A stretch of 64,000 bases of DNA from Bacteriovorax sp. BSW11_IV (GTDB taxonomy: Bacteria > Bdellovibrionota > Bacteriovoracia > Bacteriovoracales > Bacteriovoracaceae): positions 57,333 through 121,332 of the forward strand of contig NZ_AUNE01000036.1 in the NCBI RefSeq assembly GCF_000447755.1, read 5' to 3'. Numbering within the stretch: position 1 is the first letter of the stretch; every line of letters begins with the position of its first letter. This document shows, piece by piece, positions 8,576-17,352 of the stretch. A program made the position numbers and the translations under genes. The notes beneath the pieces were generated by a model. The model did no database searches, had not been told where the DNA came from, and was given only the letters and a program-made list of their open reading frames with translations.

Positions 8576-9781
8576 ATGAAAAACTGTTCTAAGTTTATAC
8601 AGGTGTTTATTTTATCGGCCCTTGCCTTTGCAACGGGGTGCAAGAGCGTTCGAACGATTAAAAATGAACTTCTGCAAGATAGAGCTTTTTTATGTTCAGT
8701 TTTAAATCTTGATTCAAATGTTGTTCACTCTAAAAAAATCTCAGATAAGGAATTCTCATTTGAGCTCATTAAGCCCATCAAAATCGAAGGACATGATTTA
8801 AAAATTGCAGGCATCATTAATTACGAAAATTACACGGTAAGTCTCACAAGACCTTCAATAAATGTTTTTAATACCGCCAATTTCTCAAAACTTGAGCATC
8901 AATATTGTTACCGTATGTATCCCTATGCCGATGATGATCTTCTTAAAGAAGATTTTGGCTTTCCGGCCTTCGAACTTCCAAGTAAAGAGGTGATACTTGT
9001 TAATTCCGAGGATAAGAATTTACTAAAGGCCATGGATTGGGATGAACTTCTTTTATTGAATGAAAATGCAAAAGCTTTGTGGGATGAAAGTGTCTCTCAC
9101 AAAGGAGCGGCCCAAACAAGAGCGATGTATTTTAAAAATAAACTTGATGGGGTAGATGATTTGAAAGAACAAATCAAAATCTTTATTTCATCAACTGATT
9201 TTAATAACACTCATGGAAATCTTCTCATTAAAAACATACACCCACTTTTTGTGCAAATTCTCTTAGAAATGCTCGGAGAAAATTTTATTACAATTGATTT
9301 GATACAGATTCAAGAGCTGGCAGAGAGAATGGAATCTATTCAAGTTGAGGGCTATCGTGCCATTGATCTCATTTATATGAATGGCCTTTATAATGACAAA
9401 AAAACAGCTAAAGGTTTGATGAATGCACCTGAATTTTATTATAAGAAAGCTGTATTGGTTTTAAATATCATAAATATCTTGCAAGGCCTTTCTGAGAATG
9501 AATGTGGACAATGGGGGCTAAGACCAGAACTTACGAGAATATACCTGCAGTCTACATTTAATAGTAGAGCACATGTTGGTCCGCTAAAGATGAAACTATT
9601 TAATTTTGATAATTTGCTAGTAGATAAAAATGCCAAGGCCTGTGGAGATCTTCGCAATATTCAATTTGTTGAACGGACAGATCTGAAGGCCTATGGGGAT
9701 CTCTTTTCAACTCAATATCTTATTTTAAACCCCGAAACAGTAAAAGTTATTCGTAAGATCTTTAAGGTTTCGCAATTATAA
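8576..9781 (+). CDS. Lipoprotein of unknown function
   Basis: A 401-residue predicted lipoprotein: MKNCSKFIQVFILSALAFATGC has an FATGC lipobox near residue 22. The mature protein is largely helical with scattered Cys and shows no recognisable enzyme motif. It stands alone, with the preceding unit closed by a terminator, and its end overlaps the end of the convergent 9776 gene by 6 bases. GGCC and GAGGCC-type codons are frequent, as in typical genes here. Predicted to be membrane anchored; function unknown. Confidence 0.65.
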   Translation: MKNCSKFIQVFILSALAFATGCKSVRTIKNELLQDRAFLCSVLNLDSNVVHSKKISDKEFSFELIKPIKIEGHDLKIAGIINYENYTVSLTRPSINVFNTANFSKLEHQYCYRMYPYADDDLLKEDFGFPAFELPSKEVILVNSEDKNLLKAMDWDELLLLNENAKALWDESVSHKGAAQTRAMYFKNKLDGVDDLKEQIKIFISSTDFNNTHGNLLIKNIHPLFVQILLEMLGENFITIDLIQIQELAERMESIQVEGYRAIDLIYMNGLYNDKKTAKGLMNAPEFYYKKAVLVLNIINILQGLSENECGQWGLRPELTRIYLQSTFNSRAHVGPLKMKLFNFDNLLVDKNAKACGDLRNIQFVERTDLKAYGDLFSTQYLILNPETVKVIRKIFKVSQL

Positions 9782-10294
9782 AACCTCGGGACAGAAGTTT
9801 ACTTCTTTTAGTTCATCAAATTGTTTTTGCTCTGTTTTAAGTAAGTTTTTTGGAAAGAGCATTTTTAAAATAATGGTCTTCGTCTTGGAACATTCACGCA
9901 TTCTCGTAATTTCAATAAAATCATTATTTTGAAAATTAAACTCGGCCTCAATAAGTATTTCTCTATGTTGATCTATCTCGTCGGCCTTGACTGCTTTATT
10001 GCTTTTTGCACCAACTTCTTCAATCCATTTAATTTTCTCTTTAATGAACTCATCTTTAAATGTCGATACGTCTTGTGTGGGATACAAAACTTTTGCGAAA
10101 TAAAGTGATGTGATCGGTCTTGGATTTTTTTCTTTAGGATTAAAAAAGACAAGAGAGCCTTTATTATCACTTTGCTTTGCAAGCCAAGATTTTTCTATAG
10201 GTAAATTAATAACATCACTTCCTAAAGTGAACTTTTCCGCAAGAGCGGGTTGAAATTGTATGATAAAAGAAAGTGCAATTAGAATTTTTTTCAT
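9776..10294 (-). CDS. Exported protein of unknown function
   Basis: A 172-residue protein. The start is set at 10294 because GGAGAAAATTAAA precedes this ATG and the product opens with MKKILIALSFIIQFQPALA, a clean signal peptide; a longer frame to 10381 adds an unrelated leader. The mature domain (FTLGSDVINLPIEKSW...) resembles small periplasmic proteins of the DUF1795/PsbP type in layout, but this is a loose impression. It is divergent from the next gene, and the two 5' ends overlap. It has three Cys near the C-terminus. Confidence 0.6.
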   Translation of the reverse strand: MKKILIALSFIIQFQPALAEKFTLGSDVINLPIEKSWLAKQSDNKGSLVFFNPKEKNPRPITSLYFAKVLYPTQDVSTFKDEFIKEKIKWIEEVGAKSNKAVKADEIDQHREILIEAEFNFQNNDFIEITRMRECSKTKTIILKMLFPKNLLKTEQKQFDELKEVNFCPEVL

Positions 10295-12239
10295 TTTAAT
10301 TTTCTCCACATTGATGATCTTACCACCTGAGATAAGTGCAAATCCACAGGCAAGTGTTATCACATATGATGTTAAAAGCACTGGGGACTTAGAGAATGTC
10401 CTTTATCAAAACTCGAGCTTTTATCAATGCTCGGTTCAAAAGTATTGTCAAAATGATGAGCAAAAGAGAATTGCGATCTTTTTAAAAGAGAAAAAATCAG
10501 GTCAAAAAGAAAGGCTAATTCCTACTTTTTTAGAATGTCATAATAAAGGACAGGGGATCGTTACTTTACCAGAAGGACTTGTTTCAAAACTTAATGAAAA
10601 GAGCGATGAGGCCGATTTGTGTGCCCCAATGAAAGAGGCCATGGCGCTGACCATGCCAAATAAAGACCAGGCCCCCTTTGTGGCCGATGCCATGAATGTT
10701 CTTTCAAAGTATGATGGGAAATGCCCTAAAAATGATAATAGTTGTTTCGATCAAATCATTGATTTAGTGGTTGAAGATTTAAAAAGTGCCGTGAACTTGC
10801 TCCCTTTTACCAGTAAAAAGGCAACCAACAAAATGGGGTGTATGGAAAATATGATTACAAATGTCGTGCATTCTTTGAAATCAACCATACTACTTTTTGT
10901 AAGAGATATCCCCAAGGCCGCTGCTCGCGCGGGTAGAAATCTTTGGAATTATTTTTTTAATGATGAAAAAGAAACATCGCGGGCCATGCTTTTAAGCTCT
11001 GTCATGCCTGAGAATATGGCAACGGCCCTGAGTGAATTGGATTTTTCAACTTTTTATGATCTTCTTAGAAAGAATTTTTTCAATTTTCTTGGAAATATTA
11101 GAACTTTTTATTCTGAACTTTTGGGTTGTATGGAATGGAGTGGTGCTGCGTATGAATCTGAGTGCTTGAAAAAGACTGATTGGTCGTGCCCAAGTTGCGG
11201 CACAGTAATGAATTTTACATGCGGCCTAGTGGGTCAGCTTGGAACAGGTTATTTGTTGGGTGGAATGCTTGGGAGCGCCAAGAGCTTACTGACAATGAAT
11301 CAATTTAGAAAGGCCATCTCAAAAGATCCGAGAGCGTTTAAGTTTAATTTTTTTGAAAAAGAGCAATTAGAACTTAAAAAATTTGTCGGAGATACACTTA
11401 AAGAAAGTAAGCAAACTTATCGCATGGGCTCTCATCAATTTGCAATGAAGGCGCGCCCAGTTTCAAACTTCTTAACTGCGGTTGGTGACGAATTAAAGCT
11501 TCTCTCAGGGATGGGAAGTTCTTTCTTGGGACTTGTGCAAAAAAACCCTTTAACTCTTCCTTATCATTATTTTTATCAAAGAGGTAAGCAAGGGGTTTTC
11601 AAAAAACTAAATGATTCAAAGCTTGAAAAAGGTTTTAGTACAGGATCGGGCAGTAGCGTGAAGCTTGCCCGTCTCTATGCGGCCCCTTTACAAAATATAG
11701 ATGATGCTCTCACAAATAATCTATCTTCATTTAAAAAAATTACGGGAAAGAAATTTCATCAAGGAATTTATGATGATTTGATGAAAAGACATTTTGATTC
11801 GGTATCAAAAGAGCTTAGTAAGGTTGGAGTTAAAGTCGAAAAGCTTCCAGATAATAAAGGCCTAAAACTATCAAAGGGTGGGGAGAATTATAATTATACG
11901 CCAAAATTTGACGATAAATTAAAGCTTGCTGATGGTCTCGATAATGATTCTCTTAAAAATTTATTAGTCATGGATGATGCGACTCTTGGAGGTATTAATG
12001 CGCTTAATTCCAAGGCGAGCCCTAACTTTTTAAAGGATATGCATACAAAGAGCAAACCAGCTAGAAATTTATATGCCATTAAGGCCGATTCTCTTGATGG
12101 ATTTGTTTATTTAGGACATTTTGTTTCGCAGATTGATGATGTTCCAAAGACAAAGAGTTGCGTTCAGTACTTAACTGATTACGAACACTATATTACAGAA
12201 GAGATTACAGATGATAAAAAAGAACGAGCGACCCCATAG
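10260..12239 (+). CDS. Large exported Cys-containing protein, unknown
   Basis: A 659-residue protein. The N-terminus (MIKESAIRIFFILIFSTLMILPPEISANP) looks like a signal peptide, and starting at the next ATG (10314) would remove most of it. About a dozen Cys cluster in the first half, including SCPSC near residue 310, followed by a Gly-rich hydrophobic stretch (LGTGYLLGGMLGSAK). The C-terminal half is Lys-rich and soluble. No domain recognised. The start overlaps the divergent 9776 gene's start by 35 bases. A secreted or envelope effector is possible but unproven. Confidence 0.6.
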   Translation: MIKESAIRIFFILIFSTLMILPPEISANPQASVITYDVKSTGDLENVLYQNSSFYQCSVQKYCQNDEQKRIAIFLKEKKSGQKERLIPTFLECHNKGQGIVTLPEGLVSKLNEKSDEADLCAPMKEAMALTMPNKDQAPFVADAMNVLSKYDGKCPKNDNSCFDQIIDLVVEDLKSAVNLLPFTSKKATNKMGCMENMITNVVHSLKSTILLFVRDIPKAAARAGRNLWNYFFNDEKETSRAMLLSSVMPENMATALSELDFSTFYDLLRKNFFNFLGNIRTFYSELLGCMEWSGAAYESECLKKTDWSCPSCGTVMNFTCGLVGQLGTGYLLGGMLGSAKSLLTMNQFRKAISKDPRAFKFNFFEKEQLELKKFVGDTLKESKQTYRMGSHQFAMKARPVSNFLTAVGDELKLLSGMGSSFLGLVQKNPLTLPYHYFYQRGKQGVFKKLNDSKLEKGFSTGSGSSVKLARLYAAPLQNIDDALTNNLSSFKKITGKKFHQGIYDDLMKRHFDSVSKELSKVGVKVEKLPDNKGLKLSKGGENYNYTPKFDDKLKLADGLDNDSLKNLLVMDDATLGGINALNSKASPNFLKDMHTKSKPARNLYAIKADSLDGFVYLGHFVSQIDDVPKTKSCVQYLTDYEHYITEEITDDKKERATP

Positions 12240-12258
12240 AGACCGCTCGTTCTTTTTT
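12216..12258. terminator. Bidirectional intrinsic terminator
   Basis: AGAACGAGCG (12221-12230) pairs perfectly with CGCTCGTTCT (12244-12253). A-run and T-run flanks serve both the 659-residue gene (+) and dksA (-), whose stop codons lie inside the element. Confidence 0.9.
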
Positions 12259-12691
12259 AGCGCTTACCAATTTCTTGAAGTGTTTTACCAAGCGACTTAG
12301 ACTTTTTAAGGAAAAAGTTGCTTTTCTCCATTTGCTCAGACTCTTCTTTACATGAAATACAGAGCTCTGCTGTAGGTCGTGCCATTAGTCTTTCAAATGA
12401 TATTTCGGCATCACATTCTTCGCAAAGGCCATACGTCCCTTTGTCGAGCTTGATAAGTGATTTATTGATTTTCTTTAAGTAGAAGTTTTCTCTGTTCTTG
12501 AAACGAATTTCATGGGCCGTTTGCACGTTGATACTCGCTTCATCCACTGGGTCAGAGAGTTCGTTTTTGTCCAGTTGATAAGTTTCCTTAACTGAGTTCA
12601 TGTTGTTAAGGATTCTTTCCTTGTCACCTAGAAGCTTGTCCTTGAGTGTTGTTACCTGTTGTTCACTCAGATACTCATTTTCTCTAGTCAT
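12257..12691 (-). CDS. dksA: DksA/TraR family RNA polymerase-binding factor
   Basis: A 144-residue DksA-type protein that binds the RNA polymerase secondary channel and acts with ppGpp. A coiled-coil N-terminal region carries a DPVDEAS tip (D47, D50, A52), matching the DxxDxA tip motif. The C-terminal zinc finger has C90-x2-C93 and C111-x2-C114. AGGAG precedes the ATG. Length and motifs agree with DksA rather than the short TraR. It is a single gene with ~180 bases of upstream sequence and shares its terminator with the convergent gene. Confidence 0.9.
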   Translation of the reverse strand: MTRENEYLSEQQVTTLKDKLLGDKERILNNMNSVKETYQLDKNELSDPVDEASINVQTAHEIRFKNRENFYLKKINKSLIKLDKGTYGLCEECDAEISFERLMARPTAELCISCKEESEQMEKSNFFLKKSKSLGKTLQEIGKR

Positions 12692-12871
12692 GAGCCTACT
12701 CCTGTCGTTGTTGTCGTGTGTGTGTAAGTTAAATTTATTCTCGATTATTCAATGCTAGTTCGTCCTAAACTATTTTTTTTGCATTAATCTAATCTAATTG
12801 ATCGAATAAATGTTTTTAATAAAATACTGAATTTCACAGGTGTTAGTAAAAGGTATTAATCTTACAAAGAT

Positions 12872-13252
12872 TTACATTTCATGTGATTTCAAGGGGCTTG
12901 GCAAAGGTGAGGGAAAGTGTGCTTCGCAGTATGGACAGAAAATCCAAAACTGTACATCTAGCGCTGTGTTGCATTTTTCGCAATGAATCCAATACTCTAA
13001 ATCTTCAAAAACTTCTTCACCAGCAGCAAAGATATCTTTTCTCATAGCGCGAATTGTAGTGGGGTGTGCAATATAGCCGCCAGGAATTAGGGGGTCGTGT
13101 TTAAATTTGCCAAGGCCAACGTCCTTATTGGGACGAATTTTTACGTGATGAACTTCTTGGGCGTGATTATGAAAATGTTTTTGATCAACAGCATTTGTGG
13201 CCTGTTGCAGTTTTTGATAAAGATTTTCAGGGTTAAAATTTTTATTTTTCAT
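12872..13252 (-). CDS. Small zinc-ribbon protein
   Basis: A 126-residue protein with CEKC near residue 93 and CPYC near residue 109, a CxxC...CxxC zinc ribbon in the C-terminal third. The N-terminal part is His-rich (HFHNHAQEVHHVK). I use the ATG at 13252, with AGG upstream, rather than the TTG at 13264. It is the last gene of a probable operon running from the ABC exporter at 16072. Function unknown. Confidence 0.6.
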   Translation of the reverse strand: MKNKNFNPENLYQKLQQATNAVDQKHFHNHAQEVHHVKIRPNKDVGLGKFKHDPLIPGGYIAHPTTIRAMRKDIFAAGEEVFEDLEYWIHCEKCNTALDVQFWIFCPYCEAHFPSPLPSPLKSHEM

Positions 13253-13267
13253 CTTTAAAAACAATCC

Positions 13268-13798
13268 TTAAAAGTTCCATCTCTTTTCTAGCATCTCAAT
13301 AATTTGCTTAGAAGCTTTCTTGTGCTTATTGAAGACGGCCAGCATATTGGGCTTAACTTCTTTCATTGTGGCCTTAAAATATATCCCCTGTGAACCCATT
13401 GCTTCCACTGTTCTAAGAGTCCATTCTAAAACTTCTGCATCTTCATGCCTTAGACCACGTTCTAGTATGTTTAAAAAGTCCATGGTCAATCTATTACCAC
13501 GCATGGCCTTGTATTCAATGATATGTCTTTGCATACATCCAAGTAGGAGTACAAGAGTTTGGGCATCTTGAAATTTTTCAAAAGCACATAGAAACGCTTG
13601 ATCTAAATCGGCAATAAAGGTTTGAGTATTATCTAGAATGCACAAAAGGGGGTAGAGCTCATCTTTGTTTTGATTATTGGCCGCACTTAGGAATTTTTCT
13701 CTCAGTTCATCACATTCTGAAGGGGAGAGTTTAACCAGAGGTCTTTTACCGGCCTTTAATTTTTCGATAATGTCATTGTAAATTTCTTGAGTTGTCAT
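13268..13798 (-). CDS. Helical repeat-like protein, unknown
   Basis: A 176-residue, almost entirely helical protein. The middle (TLVLLLGCMQRHI... then VLEWTLRTVEAMGSQG) looks like HEAT-type paired helices, though repeats are too few to be sure. There is no signal peptide, so it is probably cytosolic. Its stop is 15 bases upstream of the zinc-ribbon gene, and it begins 16 bases after the DUF2452 gene, supporting one transcript. Function unknown. Confidence 0.6.
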   Translation of the reverse strand: MTTQEIYNDIIEKLKAGKRPLVKLSPSECDELREKFLSAANNQNKDELYPLLCILDNTQTFIADLDQAFLCAFEKFQDAQTLVLLLGCMQRHIIEYKAMRGNRLTMDFLNILERGLRHEDAEVLEWTLRTVEAMGSQGIYFKATMKEVKPNMLAVFNKHKKASKQIIEMLEKRWNF

Positions 13799-13814
13799 GA
13801 AGAAATTTTAACAA

Positions 13815-14279
13815 CTAATCTTCAATTTCCCAAGTGTGGTCGTGTAAAAGTTTAACTTTTCCTACAAATTCTTTATAAGGCCCTTTGGGTCCCCATTCTT
13901 CGGGAGAAATCATTGACATGAAGGCCTTGCCCTCTTCTTTGCGATAAACGTAGTAGCAATGCCCAATGAGAGGCTCAAACGGTATATCGGCCTCATAGAT
14001 AATCTCAGAGATATGAATGCGCTTTTTTAACTTATTAGCTTGGTCAATTAAAGGCTTCATCTGATTGATCAATTGTTCAAGCTCTCTATTTGTTTGCTCT
14101 TTCATGGCCGCCATGGCGCGACCTTTGATCTTTCCCTTGTCTTCTGGAGTGATAGTGACTCCACCTGAGTGGTGGGGATAGGGGATGAGACCAGGAATTT
14201 CGGTTGTGCGAGTTTTAAGTACATCGAGATCAATATGATCGATTTCTATTTCTCTTCCTGTTTTTTTCTTCTCATCCAT
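13815..14279 (-). CDS. DUF2452 family protein
   Basis: A 154-residue protein matching the DUF2452 pattern as I remember it: LIPYPHHSGG, then DKGKIKGRAMAAM, a coiled coil (QINQMKPLIDQANKL-like), ISEIIYEADIPF and PEEWGP near the end. The ATG at 14279 has AGGTGAA in front; a longer frame would overlap the ABC gene. The biochemical role of the family is unknown. It follows the exporter gene by 8 bases. Confidence 0.75.
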   Translation of the reverse strand: MDEKKKTGREIEIDHIDLDVLKTRTTEIPGLIPYPHHSGGVTITPEDKGKIKGRAMAAMKEQTNRELEQLINQMKPLIDQANKLKKRIHISEIIYEADIPFEPLIGHCYYVYRKEEGKAFMSMISPEEWGPKGPYKEFVGKVKLLHDHTWEIED

Positions 14280-14287
14280 ATTTTCAC

Positions 14288-16072
14288 CTAATTTAAAACT
14301 ATAGGGTCGCCTTTTACATTCCATAAGTCGTAGTAGGCCCCTTTTCTTTCCATAAGATCACTGTGCGCACCAGATTCGATAATGATACCCTCTTTTAAAA
14401 CGAAGATACGATCGGCGCCAAGTACAGTCGATAGTCTGTGGGCAATCATTATCGTTGTACGATTTTTAGTAATATCGGCCAGTGAACGTGCAATGGCCGC
14501 TTCGGTTTCATTATCAATGGCACTAGTGGCCTCATCAAAAATAAATATCGGCGCATCTTTTAATATTGCTCTTGCTAAGCTTATTCTCTGACGCTGACCA
14601 CCTGAGAGCTTTTGTCCGCGCTCGCCCACCAGAGTGTCGTATCCTTTTGGCAAAGACACGATAAAATCGTGGATATAAGCATGCTTTGCGGCCTCGATCA
14701 TCTCTTCTTCACTGGCACTTGGTTTACCGTAAAGAATATTTTCTCTTACTGTACCGTGAAAAAGATATGTGTCTTGACCAACATAGCTAAAGAGGTTTCT
14801 AAGAGAGCCAAGCTCCAGTGTCTTAATCTCCTCTCCACCTATAGTTATACTGCCTTTTTCTGGGTCGTAAAAGCGCAGTAGAAGTTTTGTCAAAGTACTT
14901 TTTCCTGAACCTGTTGCACCAACAAACGCCACTGTTTCTTTAGGATTGATTGTGAGGTCAAGGTTTTTGATGATTCTTGGACCTTCATTGTATGAAAAGC
15001 TCAGATCCTTTAATTCAATGATTGTTTCATCACTTCTTAGTGAAATGGATTTTTTTCCACTAACGACTCTAAGTGGCGTATCAATAAGCGAAAAAATCCT
15101 TCTAGTCGATGCCATTGATCTTTGAAATAGGTCGAATGTTTCGGCAAGACTTGTTAATGGCCACAAAAGTCTTTGAGTCATAAAGATAAGAACAGAATAT
15201 GAACCAACTTCAAGAGTTCCTTTTTCAACAAGCCATCCTCCAAGTAATGTTGTGGCAATGAATCCGCAAAGGACAACCATACGAATAAGTGGAGAGTAGC
15301 TTGAAGACACTGTGATCGCTTTTGCATTTGCAACTGCATAGTTGTGACTTTGATCTCTTAGTCTTTCTATTTCAAATTTTTCGGCCACGTAACTTTTTAC
15401 TGTCGCGATTCCCGATAAGTTATTTGTAAGAATACTTGAAAGGATTCCAACTTCTTTTCTTACGTCGCCATAAAGTGGTTCAATTTTCTTTTGAAAATAA
15501 AATGATCCCCACAAAATGAGTGGAATAGGAAGGAATGAAAATGTTGCTACCAGAGGTGAAATTGAAAAGAAAATTGCGCCAATAACAATAACTGTTGTCA
15601 TAACTTGCAAAAGTGAATTTGCACCATTATTTAAAAAACGCTCTAGTTGATTGACGTCATCATTAATAATTGAAATTAAATTTCCCGTACTTTTATCTTC
15701 GAAGTATGCAAGCTCCAAGTTTTGCACATGAGAGAAGGCCTCCATGCGCAATAAGTGTTGAACTTTTTGTGCAAGATTTCTCCATCTGACTTTGAGTAGA
15801 AATTCAAAAAACGATTCCAAAACCCAAATGACAAGAGTGAGAATACTCACAAGCCAAAGTTGTTCCATAACCGTTTGGACAGGGAAATATTTCGTGAGGA
15901 TTGAACTCTCTTTTTTGACGACAATATCGACCGAAAGACCGATGAGCAAAGGGGGAGCAAGATCGAAGATTTTATTTAAAATCGAGTAGGCCGTGGCCAT
16001 GACGATGTCTTTGCGCTCACTTTTGAGGTGGACCCAAAGGCGCCCCAACCCGACTTTCTTTATATTTTGCAC
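14288..16072 (-). CDS. ABC exporter, fused permease and ATPase
   Basis: A 594-residue half-transporter of the MsbA/multidrug type: about six transmembrane helices in residues 1-320, then an ATPase with Walker A GATGSGKST (~381), Q-loop region, signature LSGGQRQR (~488), Walker B IFIFDEATSAID (~508) and H-loop AHRLS. It would act as a homodimer exporting a lipid or drug-like substrate. The start is a GTG at 16072 with AGGTG upstream. It heads a probable four-gene operon and is divergent from queE. Substrate unknown. Confidence 0.9.
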   Translation of the reverse strand: MQNIKKVGLGRLWVHLKSERKDIVMATAYSILNKIFDLAPPLLIGLSVDIVVKKESSILTKYFPVQTVMEQLWLVSILTLVIWVLESFFEFLLKVRWRNLAQKVQHLLRMEAFSHVQNLELAYFEDKSTGNLISIINDDVNQLERFLNNGANSLLQVMTTVIVIGAIFFSISPLVATFSFLPIPLILWGSFYFQKKIEPLYGDVRKEVGILSSILTNNLSGIATVKSYVAEKFEIERLRDQSHNYAVANAKAITVSSSYSPLIRMVVLCGFIATTLLGGWLVEKGTLEVGSYSVLIFMTQRLLWPLTSLAETFDLFQRSMASTRRIFSLIDTPLRVVSGKKSISLRSDETIIELKDLSFSYNEGPRIIKNLDLTINPKETVAFVGATGSGKSTLTKLLLRFYDPEKGSITIGGEEIKTLELGSLRNLFSYVGQDTYLFHGTVRENILYGKPSASEEEMIEAAKHAYIHDFIVSLPKGYDTLVGERGQKLSGGQRQRISLARAILKDAPIFIFDEATSAIDNETEAAIARSLADITKNRTTIMIAHRLSTVLGADRIFVLKEGIIIESGAHSDLMERKGAYYDLWNVKGDPIVLN

Positions 16073-16178
16073 AGTTACACCTATAAAGTATTGATTATTC
16101 TGTTATCACCCTGTAAAAAGGACCACTTCTATGTATCACACAATTTTAAAATGTGTTATACATGGGTCGCTAATACTT

Positions 16179-16883
16179 ATGAAAGATTATCTAATAAACT
16201 CTATTTATCGGGCCACAGAAGGAGAGGGAATCCACCTTGGAACACCTCAGGTATTCGTGCGCTTTCAAGGTTGTGCCATTGGCTGTATCAACTGTGATTC
16301 AGTGGATACATGGGACTTTGAAGGAAGTCGTTTTTCTCTCGATGAAATTCTCTTAGAAGTTTATAACGAATCATTTCAGGGTAAGATTAAACGTGTTTCA
16401 ATCACAGGGGGAGATCCGCTTCATCCTAAGCACGTTCCTTATGTAATCGAGCTTTCAAAAAAATTGAAAGAGGCCGGATACTTCATCAATATTGAAGCTG
16501 CGGGAACGCGTATTGTTCCTGACATTTTTCAGATGGTGGATTTTATCAGCTTTGACTACAAAACTCCTTCAACAGGTGTTAGAACTAATCCTGAGCTTAT
16601 CGCAAAACTTTGCAATGAGTATGAAGGGAAGTTTCAAATAAAGTCTGTTATTGAATCAAGAGCTGATTTTGATAGTACTCTTGAAGCGTATAATAAAGTT
16701 ATTTCTCTTACGAATAAAATGAACTTCTCTTGGTGTATGACACCATCATATAATCTTTTAGAAAACTTTCCTGCCGAAAGATTCATTGACGTGATTGCAT
16801 GGAATGAACAAATTGGTGGGATGTTTAGAGTTATAGGCCAACAACACAAATGGATATTTGGCCCTGATAAAAAACAGTGTTAA
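16179..16883 (+). CDS. queE: 7-carboxy-7-deazaguanine synthase (radical SAM)
   Basis: A 234-residue QueE-like enzyme converting CPH4 to CDG, the deazaguanine precursor of queuosine. The radical SAM cluster motif CAIGCINC (C32, C36, C39) lies unusually near the N-terminus, as in QueE, with RATEGEG before it and ITGGDPL after. I use the ATG at 16179; the frame from 16131 adds an unconserved leader. Its stop overlaps the convergent 16880 gene by 3 bases. Together with tgt it implies a queuosine pathway; other que genes are not in this window. Confidence 0.85.
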   Translation: MKDYLINSIYRATEGEGIHLGTPQVFVRFQGCAIGCINCDSVDTWDFEGSRFSLDEILLEVYNESFQGKIKRVSITGGDPLHPKHVPYVIELSKKLKEAGYFINIEAAGTRIVPDIFQMVDFISFDYKTPSTGVRTNPELIAKLCNEYEGKFQIKSVIESRADFDSTLEAYNKVISLTNKMNFSWCMTPSYNLLENFPAERFIDVIAWNEQIGGMFRVIGQQHKWIFGPDKKQC

Positions 16884-17245
16884 GCGGCCTCGGTCAATCT
16901 TGCTTTAGCATCGATCATTTCTAGACCATATTTTTCAAGCGTATTGTAATCAATAAGAGAGTAGCCCATAGTATCGGCCTCCATCTTTTCAGTCGCACCA
17001 TATCGTGAACAGACAACGACAAGACGTGATCCTTTAGGAATTTTCTTAAGTGCGATTTTTACAATACCTTTAGTCTTAGCATATTGTGGGGCACAGTAGA
17101 TCATATATTTCTTTTCGCTTTTTCGAGCGCTGAAGTGCCAAAGAGTCGTTCTGTTTTTTGAGAGATTCACATCGTATTGATAGGTTTTAAAGACAAGGCT
17201 GCACGAGTCGATAAAGTCTTTGATCGTCAGTTTTTTCTTTTGCAT
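16880..17245 (-). CDS. Hypothetical cytosolic protein
   Basis: A 121-residue basic protein beginning at the ATG at 17245, preceded by GGGAG. An upstream frame to 17281 is not supported. A KIALKKIPKGSRLVVVCSRYG segment suggests an alpha/beta fold. No signal peptide and no recognised motif. It is convergent with queE. Confidence 0.55.
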   Translation of the reverse strand: MQKKKLTIKDFIDSCSLVFKTYQYDVNLSKNRTTLWHFSARKSEKKYMIYCAPQYAKTKGIVKIALKKIPKGSRLVVVCSRYGATEKMEADTMGYSLIDYNTLEKYGLEMIDAKARLTEAA

Positions 17246-17352
17246 GCCGTCTCCCGATTTTCTATGAAAGAATATTAACATTTTATTATCGGAACAATTC
17301 TCGGTGCAATTTAAAAAAAGATTTACTCGTTATTTGGGCCAACTAACTAAAA

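Noticed and set aside
10260..12239. Polymorphic toxin interpretation of the 659-residue protein
   Set aside because: No toxin motif or immunity gene could be supported.
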